Assembly (NCBI RefSeq): GCF_029846635.1
Contig: NZ_JARVTG010000002.1
Coordinates: forward strand, 744,001 to 808,000
Length of the DNA: 64,000 nucleotides
Reading direction: 5' to 3'
From: Pokkaliibacter sp. MBI-7
Lineage (GTDB): Bacteria; Pseudomonadota; Gammaproteobacteria; Pseudomonadales; Balneatricaceae
Below, one piece after another: positions 17,413-25,489 of the stretch (positions within the stretch are counted from its first letter, which is position 1; every line of letters starts with the position of its first letter). Position numbers and translations under genes: made by a program. The notes under the pieces are model-generated. The model ran no database searches. It saw only the letters and a list, made by a program, of their open reading frames with translations, and was not told the origin of the DNA.

Positions 17413-17914
17413 GCCCGATGGAGTCATAGAGGTATTTCTGCAGCCGGGTGAGCTGTACTTCAGCGACTGCTACACGCGCATTCGTACCCTGCTTGGCTCC
17501 TGCGTGTCTGTGGTGCTGTGGCATAAAACCGCTCTGCTCGGCGGTATGTGCCACATCATGCTGCCTACCCGGCGCCATCCGGGCAAAACCCTTGACGGGC
17601 GCTATGCCGACGAGGCGATCTTTATGCTGGTAAAGGAGATAAAGGCCACAGGGACTCAACCCTCAGATTATCGGGTGAGCCTGTTTGGTGGCGGCAATAT
17701 GTTTGGTCAGCTGATGCAGAAGAACATTGGTCAGCAGAATGTGGATGCAGCCCTGAAATTACTCACTGCCCATGGTATGACCTGCCATGCCAGGCATGTC
17801 GGGGGTGAGGGCTATCGTAACCTGATATTTGATGTGTGGAGTGGCCACATTGCCCTCAAACATCCCACTCAACAACAAATCGCCAGTCGGCGTTATGAGG
17901 CATGTTCATCATGA
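17405..17914 (+). CDS. cheD: Chemoreceptor glutamine deamidase CheD
   Basis: A 169-residue CheD, which deamidates glutamines on MCPs. The catalytic Cys lies in LLGSCVSVVLW and the His in GGMCHIMLPTR; the later GGGNMF motif and the HVGGEGYRNLIFDVWSG tail are also canonical. The start at 17405 overlaps the end of cheR; an upstream GTG would run deep inside cheR and is unlikely. The end overlaps cheB by an ATGA. Confidence 0.95.
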   Translation: MHKPDGVIEVFLQPGELYFSDCYTRIRTLLGSCVSVVLWHKTALLGGMCHIMLPTRRHPGKTLDGRYADEAIFMLVKEIKATGTQPSDYRVSLFGGGNMFGQLMQKNIGQQNVDAALKLLTAHGMTCHARHVGGEGYRNLIFDVWSGHIALKHPTQQQIASRRYEACSS

Positions 17915-18981
17915 AGAGTATCAAAGTGATGATCGTCGACGACTCTGCAGTCGTGCGCCAGGTGTTGACTGGCAGCCTGTCTGAATACGCCGGCATTGAA
18001 GTCATCGGCGCCGCGCCTGACCCGCTGTTCGCCATGGACAAGATGAAGCGCGCCTGGCCTGATGTCATCGTGCTGGACGTGGAAATGCCGCGCATGGACG
18101 GCATTTCCTTCCTGAAAAAACTCATGGCCGAGCACCCTACACCGGTGGTGATCTGCTCGACACTGACTGAGAAAGGCGCGGCCACCACCATGGAAGCGCT
18201 GGCAGCCGGTGCCGTCGCTATCGTGACCAAACCTCAGGGCAATCTGCGTCAGTTCCTGCTGGACGCGACCGACGAGCTGGTCAGTGCGATCAAGGCTGCT
18301 GCACAGGCCCGGCTGAAACGGCTGGCGCCTCCGGTGCCGGTACCTGCCCCCAAACTCAGTGCTGACGCCATCATGCCAGCCTCTAACCAGGCGGCGATGA
18401 CGCGCACCACCGAACGGGTTGTCGCCCTTGGCACCTCCACCGGCGGCACTCAGGCACTGGAATACGTGCTATCTACCCTGCCCCGCGTGTGCCCCGGCAT
18501 CATCATCGTCCAGCATATGCCGGAGAAATTTACCGCCGCTTTTGCCGACCGTCTGAACAAGGTCTGTCAGATTGAAGTGCGCGAGGCGCAGCACGGTGAC
18601 CGGGTGATTCCCGGCCGCGCGCTGATTGCTCCGGGCGGTCGCCATATGCTGCTCAAACGCAGTGGCGCCCAGTACGTCGTCGACATTATTGATGGCCCGC
18701 CCGTGTGCAGGCATAAGCCCTCGGTCGACGTATTGTTCCGCTCCACCGCACGGGCTGCAGGCGCCAACGCCACCGGGATCATCATGACCGGTATGGGCGA
18801 CGACGGCGCCCGTGGTCTGCGGGAAATGCACGAAGCCGGTGCCCTGACACTGGGGCAGGACGAAGCCAGCTGTGTTGTCTACGGGATGCCCAAAGAAGCG
18901 AAAAAGCTGGATGCCGTCAGTAAGGAAATACCGCTGGAGCAGATCCCGGCGTACATCCTGCGCGGGGATCATCGCAGTTGA
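17911..18981 (+). CDS. cheB: Chemoreceptor methylesterase CheB
   Basis: A 356-residue CheB with an N-terminal receiver domain (DDSAVVRQ; phospho-Asp in VIVLDVEMPRMDG; Lys in VTKPQG) and a C-terminal methylesterase domain. The catalytic triad is visible: Ser in LGTSTGGTQAL, His in IIVQHMPEKFT and Asp in MTGMGDDGARGL. The linker (about 130-165) is Pro/Ala-rich. ATG 17911, with GAGG about 10 nt upstream, overlaps the cheD stop codon; ATG 17902 is too close to that Shine-Dalgarno sequence. It is the last gene of the operon. Confidence 0.96.
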   Translation: MKSIKVMIVDDSAVVRQVLTGSLSEYAGIEVIGAAPDPLFAMDKMKRAWPDVIVLDVEMPRMDGISFLKKLMAEHPTPVVICSTLTEKGAATTMEALAAGAVAIVTKPQGNLRQFLLDATDELVSAIKAAAQARLKRLAPPVPVPAPKLSADAIMPASNQAAMTRTTERVVALGTSTGGTQALEYVLSTLPRVCPGIIIVQHMPEKFTAAFADRLNKVCQIEVREAQHGDRVIPGRALIAPGGRHMLLKRSGAQYVVDIIDGPPVCRHKPSVDVLFRSTARAAGANATGIIMTGMGDDGARGLREMHEAGALTLGQDEASCVVYGMPKEAKKLDAVSKEIPLEQIPAYILRGDHRS

Positions 18982-19021
18982 TCTGCCAGATTTGCTCAAC
19001 GTGTAGGAAGTGACCCGATAA

Positions 19022-19047
19022 ACTGGCCTCTCCGGAAAGAGGCCAGT
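19022..19047 (+). terminator. Hairpin at the end of the chemosensory operon
   Basis: ACTGGCCTCT (19022-19031) pairs perfectly with AGAGGCCAGT (19038-19047) around CCGGAA, 40 bp after cheB. No T tract follows, so termination efficiency is uncertain, but position and stem strength fit an operon-end terminator. Confidence 0.55.
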
Positions 19048-19054
19048 CGGTTAG

Positions 19055-19078
19055 CACCATGAGCAGCTTTTCATGGTG
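19055..19078. other. Second hairpin between cheB and the Gabija genes
   Basis: CACCATGA (19055-19062) pairs with TCATGGTG (19071-19078). The remaining spacer to 19274 is AT-richer than the che genes and contains no recognisable gene, tRNA, integrase or attachment-site repeat. The left edge of the acquired block is probably within this spacer. Confidence 0.4.
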
Positions 19079-19274
19079 TTGTCATGGTGCGGAGGACGAT
19101 GATGGAACCCTCGATCCGCGGAACGGAGACGTAACGATATGTTTCGCATACTATGCATTTACGAATGGCTGTTTTCCGCTACAGCGTTGCGATCATCCCG
19201 ACAAAGCAAGAATGTCTTGTCACAAAATAGCGAACACAGCCTCCTGATAAGTCATGAAAGCAATGGAGGAATTC

Positions 19275-21587
19275 GTGCTTCTTCATTCGTATCGTCTAAA
19301 GAACTATCGACGCCTGAAGGACGCTCATATAGAGCTAGCTGACAACATATCAATATTTGTAGGATCGAATAACAGCGGAAAAACGTCGGCAACTCAGGCC
19401 ATCCATGCGTTTGTCACAGGTGGAAGAGATCGTTTCAGTCTTTATGATTTCAGTTCTTCTTGTTGGAAAGCCTTCGATGAAGCTGGATGCATCAACCTAG
19501 CCGAACCAGTTCCCGACGGCCTCTCACTTCCAAGCATAGAGCTTGATCTCTGGTTCGAAGTTGCTGCGCCAGACCTCTATCTAGTGATACCTCTGCTTCC
19601 GAGTGCAGCATGGGAAGGAACCAAGGTCGGCATACGGGTTTCGCTGGCTGCACGAAATCCCAATAACCTCATTCAAAATTACCAAGAAGCCAAGGCTAAA
19701 GGTACAGAGCAAGCCGCGGAACTGCCGCCAGGGTCACAATATGTTCCTTGGCCTCGCTCCCTGACGGACTATCTTCAGCGTGAACTCAAGAGCGAATATG
19801 AGTTGCGCTACTTCATCTTGGACCACACGCAGTTTGATGAGAACTTCCGTGAGATCGGGGACTATGTTCCTGAAGAATTAGGTGGAGAGCCAGGCGGCGG
19901 AACGATCCTGAAATCGCTTATCCATATCGACAGTTTGGGGGCTCAACGACACCTGGCTGATCCCAATCCGGAAGCCGGCGGGAGATCGGAAGACCTATCA
20001 AAGCGTTTGAGTCGCTTTTACAAGCGCAACCTTAATCAAAGGCAAGACGATCACACAGCTCTCAAGGCGTTGTTCGACTCCGAGCAAGCGCTCAACATTC
20101 ACCTAGATGGCGTATTCAAGCCGATGCTTGATCGGCTCGCCATGCTTGGTTATCCGGGTATTAACAACCCGCGATTGAAAATTATGTCGGCGCTAGACCC
20201 TGCCCATGTTATGAGCCAGGATGCTCGGGTCCACTATCAGATCGGAGATGGCGAAGACATTGCCACGCTTCCTGACAGTTACAACGGACTTGGATTCAAG
20301 AACTTGATCTATATGGTCGTGGAGATTCTGGACGCCCAAGCGAGGTGGGTGTCGATGGACAATCGTCCTCCATTGCACCTAATTTTCGTGGAGGAACCAG
20401 AGGCCCATCTGCACGCCCAACTCCAGCAGGTCTTCATCCGAAATGTACTTGAACTCCTGAATATAGAAGGTGACGACGGAAGTATTTTTGGCAGCCAAAT
20501 GGTCATAACGACCCACTCGCCGCACATTCTTTACGAGCGAGGATTCAAGCCAATCCGCTACTTCCGCCGGAAGAAAGTTGGCAATGAACAGTTGACCGAG
20601 GTTCTAAATCTATCTGCTTTCTACCAAGCTCAGCCAGATGATCGGGATTTTCTAGAAAGATATTTGAAGCTGACGCACTGCGATCTCTTCTTCTCAGATG
20701 CCGCTATCCTTGTTGAAGGCAATGTTGAAAGATTGCTCCTACCCATAATGATCCGGAAGGTGGCGACAACTCTCCGATCGGCTTGTCTATGTATTTTGGA
20801 GGTCGGAGGGGCCTTTGGTCATCGTTTCCAATCGCTCATAGAGTTTCTCGGTCTAACGACACTCATCGTTACCGATATTGATAGCGTCGCCCTCGTGACT
20901 CCTGAGGCCGACGATGCAGTTGATGATGAGGAAGTCGAGGAGTTCGAGGTTCCTGCCGATGAAGAGCAAGGCATCGCTGCGCAGGATCAGGATGATGGAC
21001 AAAATCCGGTCGGCGAGCCGGTGGTGGCCCCGCCTAAGAAAAAATACGGTAAAGCTTGTTTGCCCAATGAGCCAGACGCTGCGACCTCGAATCAAACCCT
21101 TATCAAGTGGCTTCCTGGCAAGCTAACAATTGAAGACTTGCGCAATGCCTCGGAGGCCGACAAAACTCACGAGCTTGTGGACGGCGCAAAGGTTCGCGTC
21201 GCCTATCAGACCGAACGGGCGGTCATCTGGAACGGTGCCACTGAAAACCTTTGCGGGCGCACGCTTGAGGAGGATTTTGGCCTTGAAAATCCAGAGTGGT
21301 CTCAAGCCGCAGCGAGGAAGCCTCTTGGCCTGATTGTGAAGGGGGGAGCCGCCGATCCCTGCGCGCTTGCCAAAGGCCTCCATCAGAAGGTTTCGCGGAA
21401 AAATTTTGATAAGACAAAATTCGCGCTCGCTGTACTCACTGAAAATGAGGATGCGTGGCATGTCCCGGCATACATCCGTGACGGACTGGTTTGGCTAAAG
21501 GACGAAGTACGGATCGAACTTGAGACCGTCCTGCCTGACGTCGCTCCCATCGCAGAAGCTGGCGCAATAGGGGCTGAGCATGAGTAG
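19275..21587 (+). CDS. gajA: Gabija nuclease GajA (OLD family ATPase-TOPRIM)
   Basis: A protein of about 770 residues combining an AAA_15/ABC-type ATPase with a TOPRIM nuclease domain, the GajA architecture of the Gabija anti-phage system. Visible motifs are Walker A VGSNNSGKTS (about 30-38), ABC-like Walker B LIFVEEPEAHLHAQL (about 370-384) and the H-loop VITTHSPHIL (about 413). The TOPRIM Glu is in ILVEGNVERLLLP (about 481) and the Asp pair in TDIDS (about 534-536). GajA of Bacillus is under 600 residues; here a Glu/Asp-rich linker (about 543-588) and a longer C-terminal region enlarge the nuclease part. GTG 19275 has GGAGG 5 nt upstream and starts at the family's usual position; ATG 19254 and 19263 are alternatives. 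The DNA is AT-richer than its neighbours. It overlaps gajB by 8 bp. Confidence 0.85.
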   Translation: MLLHSYRLKNYRRLKDAHIELADNISIFVGSNNSGKTSATQAIHAFVTGGRDRFSLYDFSSSCWKAFDEAGCINLAEPVPDGLSLPSIELDLWFEVAAPDLYLVIPLLPSAAWEGTKVGIRVSLAARNPNNLIQNYQEAKAKGTEQAAELPPGSQYVPWPRSLTDYLQRELKSEYELRYFILDHTQFDENFREIGDYVPEELGGEPGGGTILKSLIHIDSLGAQRHLADPNPEAGGRSEDLSKRLSRFYKRNLNQRQDDHTALKALFDSEQALNIHLDGVFKPMLDRLAMLGYPGINNPRLKIMSALDPAHVMSQDARVHYQIGDGEDIATLPDSYNGLGFKNLIYMVVEILDAQARWVSMDNRPPLHLIFVEEPEAHLHAQLQQVFIRNVLELLNIEGDDGSIFGSQMVITTHSPHILYERGFKPIRYFRRKKVGNEQLTEVLNLSAFYQAQPDDRDFLERYLKLTHCDLFFSDAAILVEGNVERLLLPIMIRKVATTLRSACLCILEVGGAFGHRFQSLIEFLGLTTLIVTDIDSVALVTPEADDAVDDEEVEEFEVPADEEQGIAAQDQDDGQNPVGEPVVAPPKKKYGKACLPNEPDAATSNQTLIKWLPGKLTIEDLRNASEADKTHELVDGAKVRVAYQTERAVIWNGATENLCGRTLEEDFGLENPEWSQAAARKPLGLIVKGGAADPCALAKGLHQKVSRKNFDKTKFALAVLTENEDAWHVPAYIRDGLVWLKDEVRIELETVLPDVAPIAEAGAIGAEHE

Positions 21588-23556
21588 CCGAGCAAATAAG
21601 CCAGACACTCAGGCAGACATCGACCTGCGAAACTGCCTTGGGAACATCCCACCGCGCAGCTTCATAATGAAGGCCGGTGCCGGCTCCGGAAAAACTACCT
21701 CTCTTATTAAAGGGCTTTCGTCAGCCATTCGAATACATGGGGAGAAACTGAAGAAAGCTCGCCAGCGTATCGCCTGCATTACTTTCACGGAAATCGCTGC
21801 CGGAGAGATATGGAGGGATGTCGGCAGTGATCCGCTAGTTCACGTTTCGACGATTCACAGCTTCATGTGGCTACTAGCCAAACCGTTTCAGAACGACATT
21901 CGCGTCTGGGTCTCTGCGCGCATCGCGGAAAAAATTGAAGCGCTTGGACAGAAGCAGGCAAGCTATGGCCCTAGGGTTCAACAGCGCACAAAAGACAAGG
22001 ACGCCCGAGACTTGGAGCGTCTCCACAGACAGTCGGCGCGGATCGCCGGAGTCAAAAGCTTTCGATACGGAACTGGTAGCGATTACGTAAACGGAGTTTT
22101 GGGGCACGACGACATTTTAAGACTTGTACCCTACCTCATTGCTGAGCGCCCTCTCTTTCGAACTCTTGTCGCACGCCAATTTCCATTTATCTTTGTGGAC
22201 GAGAGTCAGGACACAACCACAGCAGTGGTAGAAGCACTGAAGACCGTAGAGTGCGAGCCCGGTGTTACGCTTTGTCTCGGCTTCTTCGGAGACCCGATGC
22301 AACGCATTTATGCCACTGGAACCGGTTTGGTTGAAGCAGCACCCAATTGGGCCGACATTCCAAAGCCGGAGAATTTTCGGTGCTCAACTAAAGTTTTGAA
22401 TCTTGCAAATGCCATTCGGCGCAATGGTGATGACCTCGTTCAGGTTCCTGGCCAACGTCTAGGTCTGGAGGGCGTCATGCCAACTCCCGAAGGTTCTGCC
22501 CACCTTTTCATCTTGCCTGCGGACGATACTCGGGATGCAAACTTGGCTCGAGTACGCGGCTGGATGGCTGTGCAAACTAGTGATAGTCGTTGGCGACTTG
22601 ATGATGGCGATCAAGATCAGGTCAAGCTTCTTGTTATTGTTCACCAGATGGCTGCAAAGCGCTTAGGTTTCGGAGAGCTTTACACGGCGCTCAACTCCAA
22701 AGCGCCGACAGCATTCAAAAATGGTTTTCTGGATGGCTCTGCATGGCCCCTTTCACCATGTGTGAAATTTCTGATTCCGATAGCGATTGCCCATGCAGAG
22801 GGGCGGCAGCTCGAAGTGATGCGGCTGATCCGAGAGTATTCGCCCCTTCTTGAAAAAGACACTCTAGCCGGGGCGAATGTCGCAGAACGGCTTAAAGCAC
22901 TTAGAGAGCTTGTTACCTCAATTGCAGAAGGCATAGCCGGGAGTTCCAACGTAACGATTGGCGATCTCTTGAAGCAAGTGTATGCCGCAGGGTTACTAAT
23001 CCTTGATCCCCGGCTGGCATCTTACTTGGACCCAAAAGCAGCTCCACCTGCCCCGCCCGCAGAAGGAGAAGAAAATGACGACGACCAAGAAGACGATGAG
23101 TCAGATAAGGAAATGACTTCGATGGATGCTTTTTTGGCGTGCCCGGCTCAACAGCTTTGGCCGTATCACACTTACATTTCGAACAATTCACCTTTTTCAA
23201 CGCAGCAAGGCATCAAGGGGGCTGAATTCGATAGGGTGCTCGTCGTGCTAGACGATGCAGAGAGTACCCATTTCCAGTTTTCCTATGAAAAATACCTTGG
23301 TCTCAAAGCGCTTTCGGATACCGACCAGCAACACATCGAGGCTGGCGAAGAAACGACTGTGGATCGAACACGCCGCCTTTTCTACGTGAGCTGCACAAGG
23401 GCGCTAAAAGACTTGGCAGTCGTCCTCTTCACGGCGGATCCAGTGCATGCTGAAGCTCATATACGTCGGCTTAACCTTTTTGAAGGCGATTCAATCCATA
23501 CTCAAACCGTCTTTGATGGAAACGTCGCTGGTGTTAGCACGACCTCCTTGCCATAG
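21580..23556 (+). CDS. gajB: Gabija UvrD-like helicase GajB
   Basis: A 658-residue superfamily 1A helicase, the usual partner of GajA. The motifs appear in order: Walker A AGAGSGKTT (32-40), Ia ACITFTEIAAGEI, Ib STIHSFMW, II FVDESQDTTTA (about 206), III FFGDPMQRIY, V GIKGAEFDRVLVV and VI LFYVSCTRALKDL (about 602). Between the two helicase lobes lies a proline-then-acidic stretch (about 487-513), a counterpart to the acidic linker in the nuclease. It is larger than the Bacillus protein (about 490). The start ATG overlaps the gajA stop codon. In Gabija the helicase is thought to recognise DNA intermediates and support or trigger GajA cleavage; that role is taken from the family. Confidence 0.85.
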   Translation: MSSRANKPDTQADIDLRNCLGNIPPRSFIMKAGAGSGKTTSLIKGLSSAIRIHGEKLKKARQRIACITFTEIAAGEIWRDVGSDPLVHVSTIHSFMWLLAKPFQNDIRVWVSARIAEKIEALGQKQASYGPRVQQRTKDKDARDLERLHRQSARIAGVKSFRYGTGSDYVNGVLGHDDILRLVPYLIAERPLFRTLVARQFPFIFVDESQDTTTAVVEALKTVECEPGVTLCLGFFGDPMQRIYATGTGLVEAAPNWADIPKPENFRCSTKVLNLANAIRRNGDDLVQVPGQRLGLEGVMPTPEGSAHLFILPADDTRDANLARVRGWMAVQTSDSRWRLDDGDQDQVKLLVIVHQMAAKRLGFGELYTALNSKAPTAFKNGFLDGSAWPLSPCVKFLIPIAIAHAEGRQLEVMRLIREYSPLLEKDTLAGANVAERLKALRELVTSIAEGIAGSSNVTIGDLLKQVYAAGLLILDPRLASYLDPKAAPPAPPAEGEENDDDQEDDESDKEMTSMDAFLACPAQQLWPYHTYISNNSPFSTQQGIKGAEFDRVLVVLDDAESTHFQFSYEKYLGLKALSDTDQQHIEAGEETTVDRTRRLFYVSCTRALKDLAVVLFTADPVHAEAHIRRLNLFEGDSIHTQTVFDGNVAGVSTTSLP

Positions 23557-23671
23557 TCGGCCAGCGTTCTATCCCAACCCGTGTGAATGTGCATAATCGC
23601 CTGACGCCTGCATCACTCCGTCAATGCGGGATGGACGGTGTAAACCTTATTCAGGATGGGACAACTGCAAC

Positions 23672-23695
23672 AAAAAAGGCCTCCAAAAGGAGGCC
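23672..23695 (-). terminator. Intrinsic terminator of the leftward FAH operon
   Basis: GGCCTCC (23678-23684) pairs with GGAGGCC (23689-23695) around an AAAA loop. Read on the minus strand the stem is followed by six T residues (23677-23672), a standard rho-independent terminator for transcription coming from the FAH gene at 23802. It also bounds the Gabija block on the right. Confidence 0.75.
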
Positions 23696-23764
23696 AAACA
23701 GGAAAAGAGAGAACAAGAGGACAACGGATGGTGAAAAAACAACTAAAGACCCGAAGGGTTTTGT

Positions 23765-23796
23765 AGAGGTATTCACAACATTTCGTGAATACCTCT
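23765..23796. other. Perfect 12-bp inverted repeat next to the FAH stop codon
   Basis: AGAGGTATTCAC (23765-23776) and GTGAATACCTCT (23785-23796) flank an 8-nt loop, 6 bp outside the FAH stop codon. Neither strand has a following T tract. It may be a second, T-less terminator, an mRNA 3'-end stabiliser or a protein site; I cannot choose between them. Confidence 0.5.
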
Positions 23797-23801
23797 GTTG
23801 C

Positions 23802-24647
23802 TTACGCCTGCACAGTCAGCTGTTGCTGCTCGCCTAAGCCTTCAATACCCAGACGCATGGTTTGCCCTGCACGCAGGTACACCGGGCTGGGCTTCTGTCC
23901 CAGACCTACACCGGGTGGAGTACCGGTAGAAATCACGTCGCCGGGTTGCAGGCTCATGCAGCGGCTCAGGTAACTGATCAGCTGGGGAATGTTGAAAATC
24001 AGCGTGCGGGTGTTGCCCTGCTGATAGCGATGACCGTCCACTTCCAGCCACATATCAAGATTGTGCGGGTCAGTCACTTCATCTTTGGTGACCAGCCAGG
24101 GGCCGATGGGGCCGAAGGTGTCAAAGCCTTTGCCCTTGTCCCAGGTGCCACCCTTCTCCAGCTGCCATTCGCGCTCGGAGACATCGTTGATCACACAATA
24201 GCCCGCCACGTACTCCATGGCATCTGCTTCGTCGATGTAGCGACCGGCTTTGCCGATCACCACACCCAGCTCCACTTCCCAGTCGGTCTTAGAAGAACCA
24301 CGCGGAATTTCGACTTCATCGTTGGGGCCGCAGATAGCGCTGGTCCATTTGTTGAAAATGACCGGCTCCTTGGGCACATCCATGCCTGACTCTGCGGCGT
24401 GGTCGGCATAGTTCAGGCCGATACAGATAAACTTGCCGACGCCGTTCACACAGGCACCAATACGTGGGTTGCCCTCGACTACAGGCAGGGTTTGCGGGTC
24501 GATGTCCGCCAGTTTTGCCAGAGCTTCAGTGCTGAGGGCTGCGCCGTTGATATCGCTGATATGGGCAGACAGGTCACGGATCTGACCGCTGGCATCCAGC
24601 AGGCCGGGTTTTTCAGCGCCTTTAACGCCGTATCGCAGTAATTTCAT
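23802..24647 (-). CDS. FAH-family hydrolase, probable 2,4-diketo-3-deoxy sugar-acid hydrolase
   Basis: A 281-residue fumarylacetoacetate-hydrolase-fold enzyme. Metal and active-site motifs are FICIGLNYADHAAESG, the Glu pair in DWEVELGVVIGK, the GFDTFGPIGPWLV segment and GDVISTGTPPGVG. Close relatives (LRA6 type) cleave L-2,4-diketo-3-deoxyrhamnonate or -fuconate to pyruvate plus lactate; pentose homologues give pyruvate plus glycolate. The SDR immediately upstream makes such a diketo acid, which supports this role over generic fumarylpyruvate hydrolysis. AGGA precedes the ATG. It is the last gene of a leftward ALDH-SDR-FAH operon and is followed by a terminator. Confidence 0.85.
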   Translation of the reverse strand: MKLLRYGVKGAEKPGLLDASGQIRDLSAHISDINGAALSTEALAKLADIDPQTLPVVEGNPRIGACVNGVGKFICIGLNYADHAAESGMDVPKEPVIFNKWTSAICGPNDEVEIPRGSSKTDWEVELGVVIGKAGRYIDEADAMEYVAGYCVINDVSEREWQLEKGGTWDKGKGFDTFGPIGPWLVTKDEVTDPHNLDMWLEVDGHRYQQGNTRTLIFNIPQLISYLSRCMSLQPGDVISTGTPPGVGLGQKPSPVYLRAGQTMRLGIEGLGEQQQLTVQA

Positions 24648-24697
24648 AGGGCTTTCCTGATTGCAGATGTTGTTTTAAATGAACGGGGGCAGCGTAC

Positions 24698-25432
24698 TCA
24701 GATGCTCATGCCACCATCAATGACATGGACGGTACCCGTGGTATACGACGACGCATCCGAACCCAGATACAGCGCCAGCTGGGCAATCTCTTCGGGTTGT
24801 CCGATGCGGCCCATGGGCTGACGGGCGATAAACTGCTGGTACACCACCTCTTCCTCTACGCCCTGCTGGGCGGCCTGTTCGGCAATGCGCTGACGCAGTG
24901 AAGGTGACTCCACAGTACCGGGGCAGATGGCATTACAGCGGATGCCCTTGCCGATATAGTCAGCCGCCACGGATTTGGTCAGGCCGACTACCGCTGCCTT
25001 GCTGGCGGTATAGGCCAGACGGTTCGGCACGCCTTTGATGCTCGATACTACCGAGGCCATATTGATGATGGAGCCGCCACCGCGTACCAGCATGCCCGGC
25101 AGGAAGGTGCGGATCATGCGGTACATGGCGGTGACGTTGAGATCAAACGAGCGTTGCCAGGCGCTCTCCTCACATTCGAGGATGTTGCCTGCGTGCACGT
25201 AGCCCGCGCAGTTGAACAGCACATCGACCGGGCCAACAGTGTCATAGACCCGTTTGATGTCCGCTTCTGACAGCACATCCAGCCGCAGGGCGGTGAGGTT
25301 GTCGATGCCCTGCAGGGCGCTGATGTCGATGTCGGTGCCGATCACTTCTGCCCCGGCATCCAGAAAGGCGCGTGCGCTGGCCAGACCGATACCCTGTCCG
25401 GCGGCAGTAATCAGCACTTTTTTATTCTTCAT
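24698..25432 (-). CDS. SDR dehydrogenase, probable 2-keto-3-deoxy sugar-acid 4-dehydrogenase
   Basis: A classical short-chain dehydrogenase of about 244 residues. The NAD-binding motif is TAAGQGIGLASA, Asp at the end of beta2 (GTDIDIS) favours NAD, NCAGYVHAG is the structural motif, and Ser (NMASVVSS) with YTASKAAVVGL gives the Ser-Tyr-Lys catalytic set. The IRCNAICPGTVESPSLRQRI region is shared with 2-keto-3-deoxy-L-fuconate dehydrogenase and DHRS6/BDH2-like enzymes. With the FAH hydrolase next door the best reading is oxidation of the C4 hydroxyl of a 2-keto-3-deoxy aldonate. I prefer the ATG at 25432, preceded by an AGG; an upstream start at 25465 is possible. Confidence 0.85.
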   Translation of the reverse strand: MKNKKVLITAAGQGIGLASARAFLDAGAEVIGTDIDISALQGIDNLTALRLDVLSEADIKRVYDTVGPVDVLFNCAGYVHAGNILECEESAWQRSFDLNVTAMYRMIRTFLPGMLVRGGGSIINMASVVSSIKGVPNRLAYTASKAAVVGLTKSVAADYIGKGIRCNAICPGTVESPSLRQRIAEQAAQQGVEEEVVYQQFIARQPMGRIGQPEEIAQLALYLGSDASSYTTGTVHVIDGGMSI

Positions 25433-25489
25433 GTTTTGCCTGTTTTCCATTTCGATAATTTCCACTCAATAGGCCGAAAACGCTCGCCA

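Noticed and set aside
19275..23556. A RecBCD/AddAB-like repair pair or a retron/PARIS system
   Set aside because: The first protein is an OLD-type ATPase-TOPRIM and the second a UvrD helicase without RecB nuclease motifs. There is no reverse transcriptase and no AriB-like partner.
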